Positions 21,475 through 22,487 of a stretch of DNA of 22,487 bases are shown piece after piece. Each line of letters starts with the position of its first letter. The first letter of the stretch is position 1. The notes under the pieces were generated by a model that had not been told where the DNA came from, made no database searches, and saw only the letters and a program-made list of their open reading frames with translations. This DNA comes from Planctomycetia bacterium (GTDB lineage Bacteria > Planctomycetota > Planctomycetia > Gemmatales > Gemmataceae): NCBI GenBank assembly GCA_022616395.1, contig JAKEEV010000404.1, positions 1 through 22,487 of the forward strand, written 5' to 3'. Both the position numbers and the translations under genes were made by a program.

Positions 21475-22487
21475 CTACTTCGCCAAATCAATGCACACGA
21501 TTTCCTTGTCGTTGCGGACGAACATTTTCTTGTCGGCGAAGGCCGGAGCGCACCAGACGACCTTTCGGCCAAAGGCGCTGTTCGTCTGTTCGATCACCTT
21601 GGCGCGGTCGATCTCCTCGTAGCTCTTCGGCGTGAGTTTGCCAATCACGAGGTGCCCGGTTTCGGCGAAGAAGAAGAACCGGTCGCCGTTCTTGACCATG
21701 AACGCGGTGGCCGAACCTTGTGGTTCTTCTCCCCCAACCGGACCTTTCGATTCCCAGATTCGTTTGCCGCTGGGAATCTCGACTCCGAACATCAACCCGT
21801 CCTCGTCGTAGCCGTACATCACGCCGTCCACGGCCATTGGTTGCACGTTGATGGGAGACAGACCGTGGTTCTTCTTGTCCTTCCACACCACTTCAACGCC
21901 CGGCTTGTCGGCGGTCAGTTTCAGAAGCAAGTTCTTGTGCTGATAGCCGCCGAAGAACAGGTGGGCTCCGATTCGCACGGGACTCATGATCGTGCAGCCG
22001 TTGTCCACGGTGTAGGGCGTCGTCCAGTATTGCTTTCCTGTCTCTGGATCAAGCGAGTACACGGACTTCGTGCCTGTGACGATCAATTGTCGCTTGCCAC
22101 CTGCTTCGGTGATGAACACGGGTGAATAACCCGTCTCGGTTTGCGTGCCGGCCTTCCACAACTCCTTGCCGGTGTCCTTGTCGAACGCGACCACGTGGCT
22201 CTTATCGCCCCCAACGAGCGTGATGAGCTTCTGGCCATCAATCAGCGGATGAGCCGCGAATCCCCACAGAGGAGGTTTGGTCTTGTACTCCTTGACGAGA
22301 TCCTTCTCCCACACAACCTTGCCCGCCTTCGTCTCCAGACAGCAGAGGTTGCCCATCGCGCCGAGCGTGTAGACCTTCCCATCGTGAACAAGCGGCGTGC
22401 AGCGCGGACCTGCTGGGTAACTGATCTGGTACGCACAGTCGTAATCGTGCTTCCAGATTTGTTTGCCGGTCTTCACATCCAGACACA
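21475..22487 (-). CDS. PQQ-like beta-propeller protein (5' end outside window)
   Basis: 337 codons are visible, open to the window edge. An internal GTG at 22476 is not the start, because the frame continues as C-L-D-V-K-T-G-K. At least five propeller blades carry the motif x-x-D-x-x-T-G-K-x-x-W: D-V-K-T-G-K-Q-I-W, E-T-K-A-G-K-V-V-W, D-K-D-T-G-K-E-L-W, D-P-E-T-G-K-Q-Y-W and E-I-P-S-G-K-R-I-W. This is the PQQ/BamB-like eight-bladed repeat family. Planctomycete members of this type are usually secreted and do not need PQQ; no calcium/PQQ active site can be identified in the part seen. The end, N-D-K-E-I-V-C-I-D-L-A-K, closes a blade, so the C-terminus is complete. Function is unknown; binding or scaffolding is as likely as dehydrogenase activity. 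Confidence 0.85.
   Translation of the reverse strand, partial: CLDVKTGKQIWKHDYDCAYQISYPAGPRCTPLVHDGKVYTLGAMGNLCCLETKAGKVVWEKDLVKEYKTKPPLWGFAAHPLIDGQKLITLVGGDKSHVVAFDKDTGKELWKAGTQTETGYSPVFITEAGGKRQLIVTGTKSVYSLDPETGKQYWTTPYTVDNGCTIMSPVRIGAHLFFGGYQHKNLLLKLTADKPGVEVVWKDKKNHGLSPINVQPMAVDGVMYGYDEDGLMFGVEIPSGKRIWESKGPVGGEEPQGSATAFMVKNGDRFFFFAETGHLVIGKLTPKSYEEIDRAKVIEQTNSAFGRKVVWCAPAFADKKMFVRNDKEIVCIDLAK

Overview
The window reads as planctomycete DNA, probably from the Gemmata side of the phylum. The evidence is its gene families. Two DUF1549/DUF1553 proteins (Planctomycete cytochrome/PSD families) occur with DUF1501 partners, alongside a tandem DUF1080 protein, an iduronate-2-sulfatase-like sulfatase, a twin-arginine Gfo/Idh oxidoreductase and a PQQ-type propeller. 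The DNA is GC-rich, genes are closely packed on both strands, and no tRNA, rRNA, CRISPR array or transposase gene was seen.

Layout. 1-4234 (minus) is a secreted-protein cassette: DUF1549/DUF1553, then a double DUF1080 protein, then the start of a DUF1501 protein whose ATG overlaps the preceding stop. A 102-bp near-perfect palindrome lies in the divergent gap at 4268-4369. 4483-9542 (plus) is a run of four genes: sulfatase, secreted esterase, a HAD phosphatase fused to a P-loop ATPase, and a ROK-type sugar kinase overlapping it by 4 bp. 9627-10655 (minus) is a zinc alcohol dehydrogenase. 10707-11222 holds a small unidentified gene with a probable C-terminal frameshift. 11223-14998 (minus) is a second DUF1549/DUF1553 plus DUF1501 pair, this one with an N-terminal cytochrome-like domain. 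15311-18766 (plus) is a sulfotransferase with a coiled-coil tail, followed by a three-domain protein. 18903-20309 (minus) is the Gfo/Idh protein, 20425-21357 (plus) a DUF4261-like protein, and 21475-22487 (minus) a 5'-truncated PQQ propeller.

The most unusual gene is 16475-18766. One uninterrupted frame joins a CobT-like domain, a nicotinamide/nicotinate mononucleotide adenylyltransferase domain and an NAD kinase domain. All three families act on NaMN, NaAD/NAD or NADP. The CobT-like part lacks several catalytic signatures, so it may be a binding or regulatory domain. The 78-bp leader can form two mutually exclusive hairpins next to the start codon.

The second theme is short repeats. Arrays of 6- or 7-bp units, arranged as inverted repeats, fill all three complete convergent gaps (9544-9624, 18761-18892, 21351-21463) and one same-strand gap (12586-12711). 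Similar repeats or palindromes also sit in frame inside genes: a signal peptide, a DUF1501 N-terminus and two DUF1549 proteins. This resembles coding-tolerated palindromic elements.

The secreted proteins fit degradation of sulfated or complex polysaccharides (inference). All assignments come from reading motifs by eye; no database search was run.
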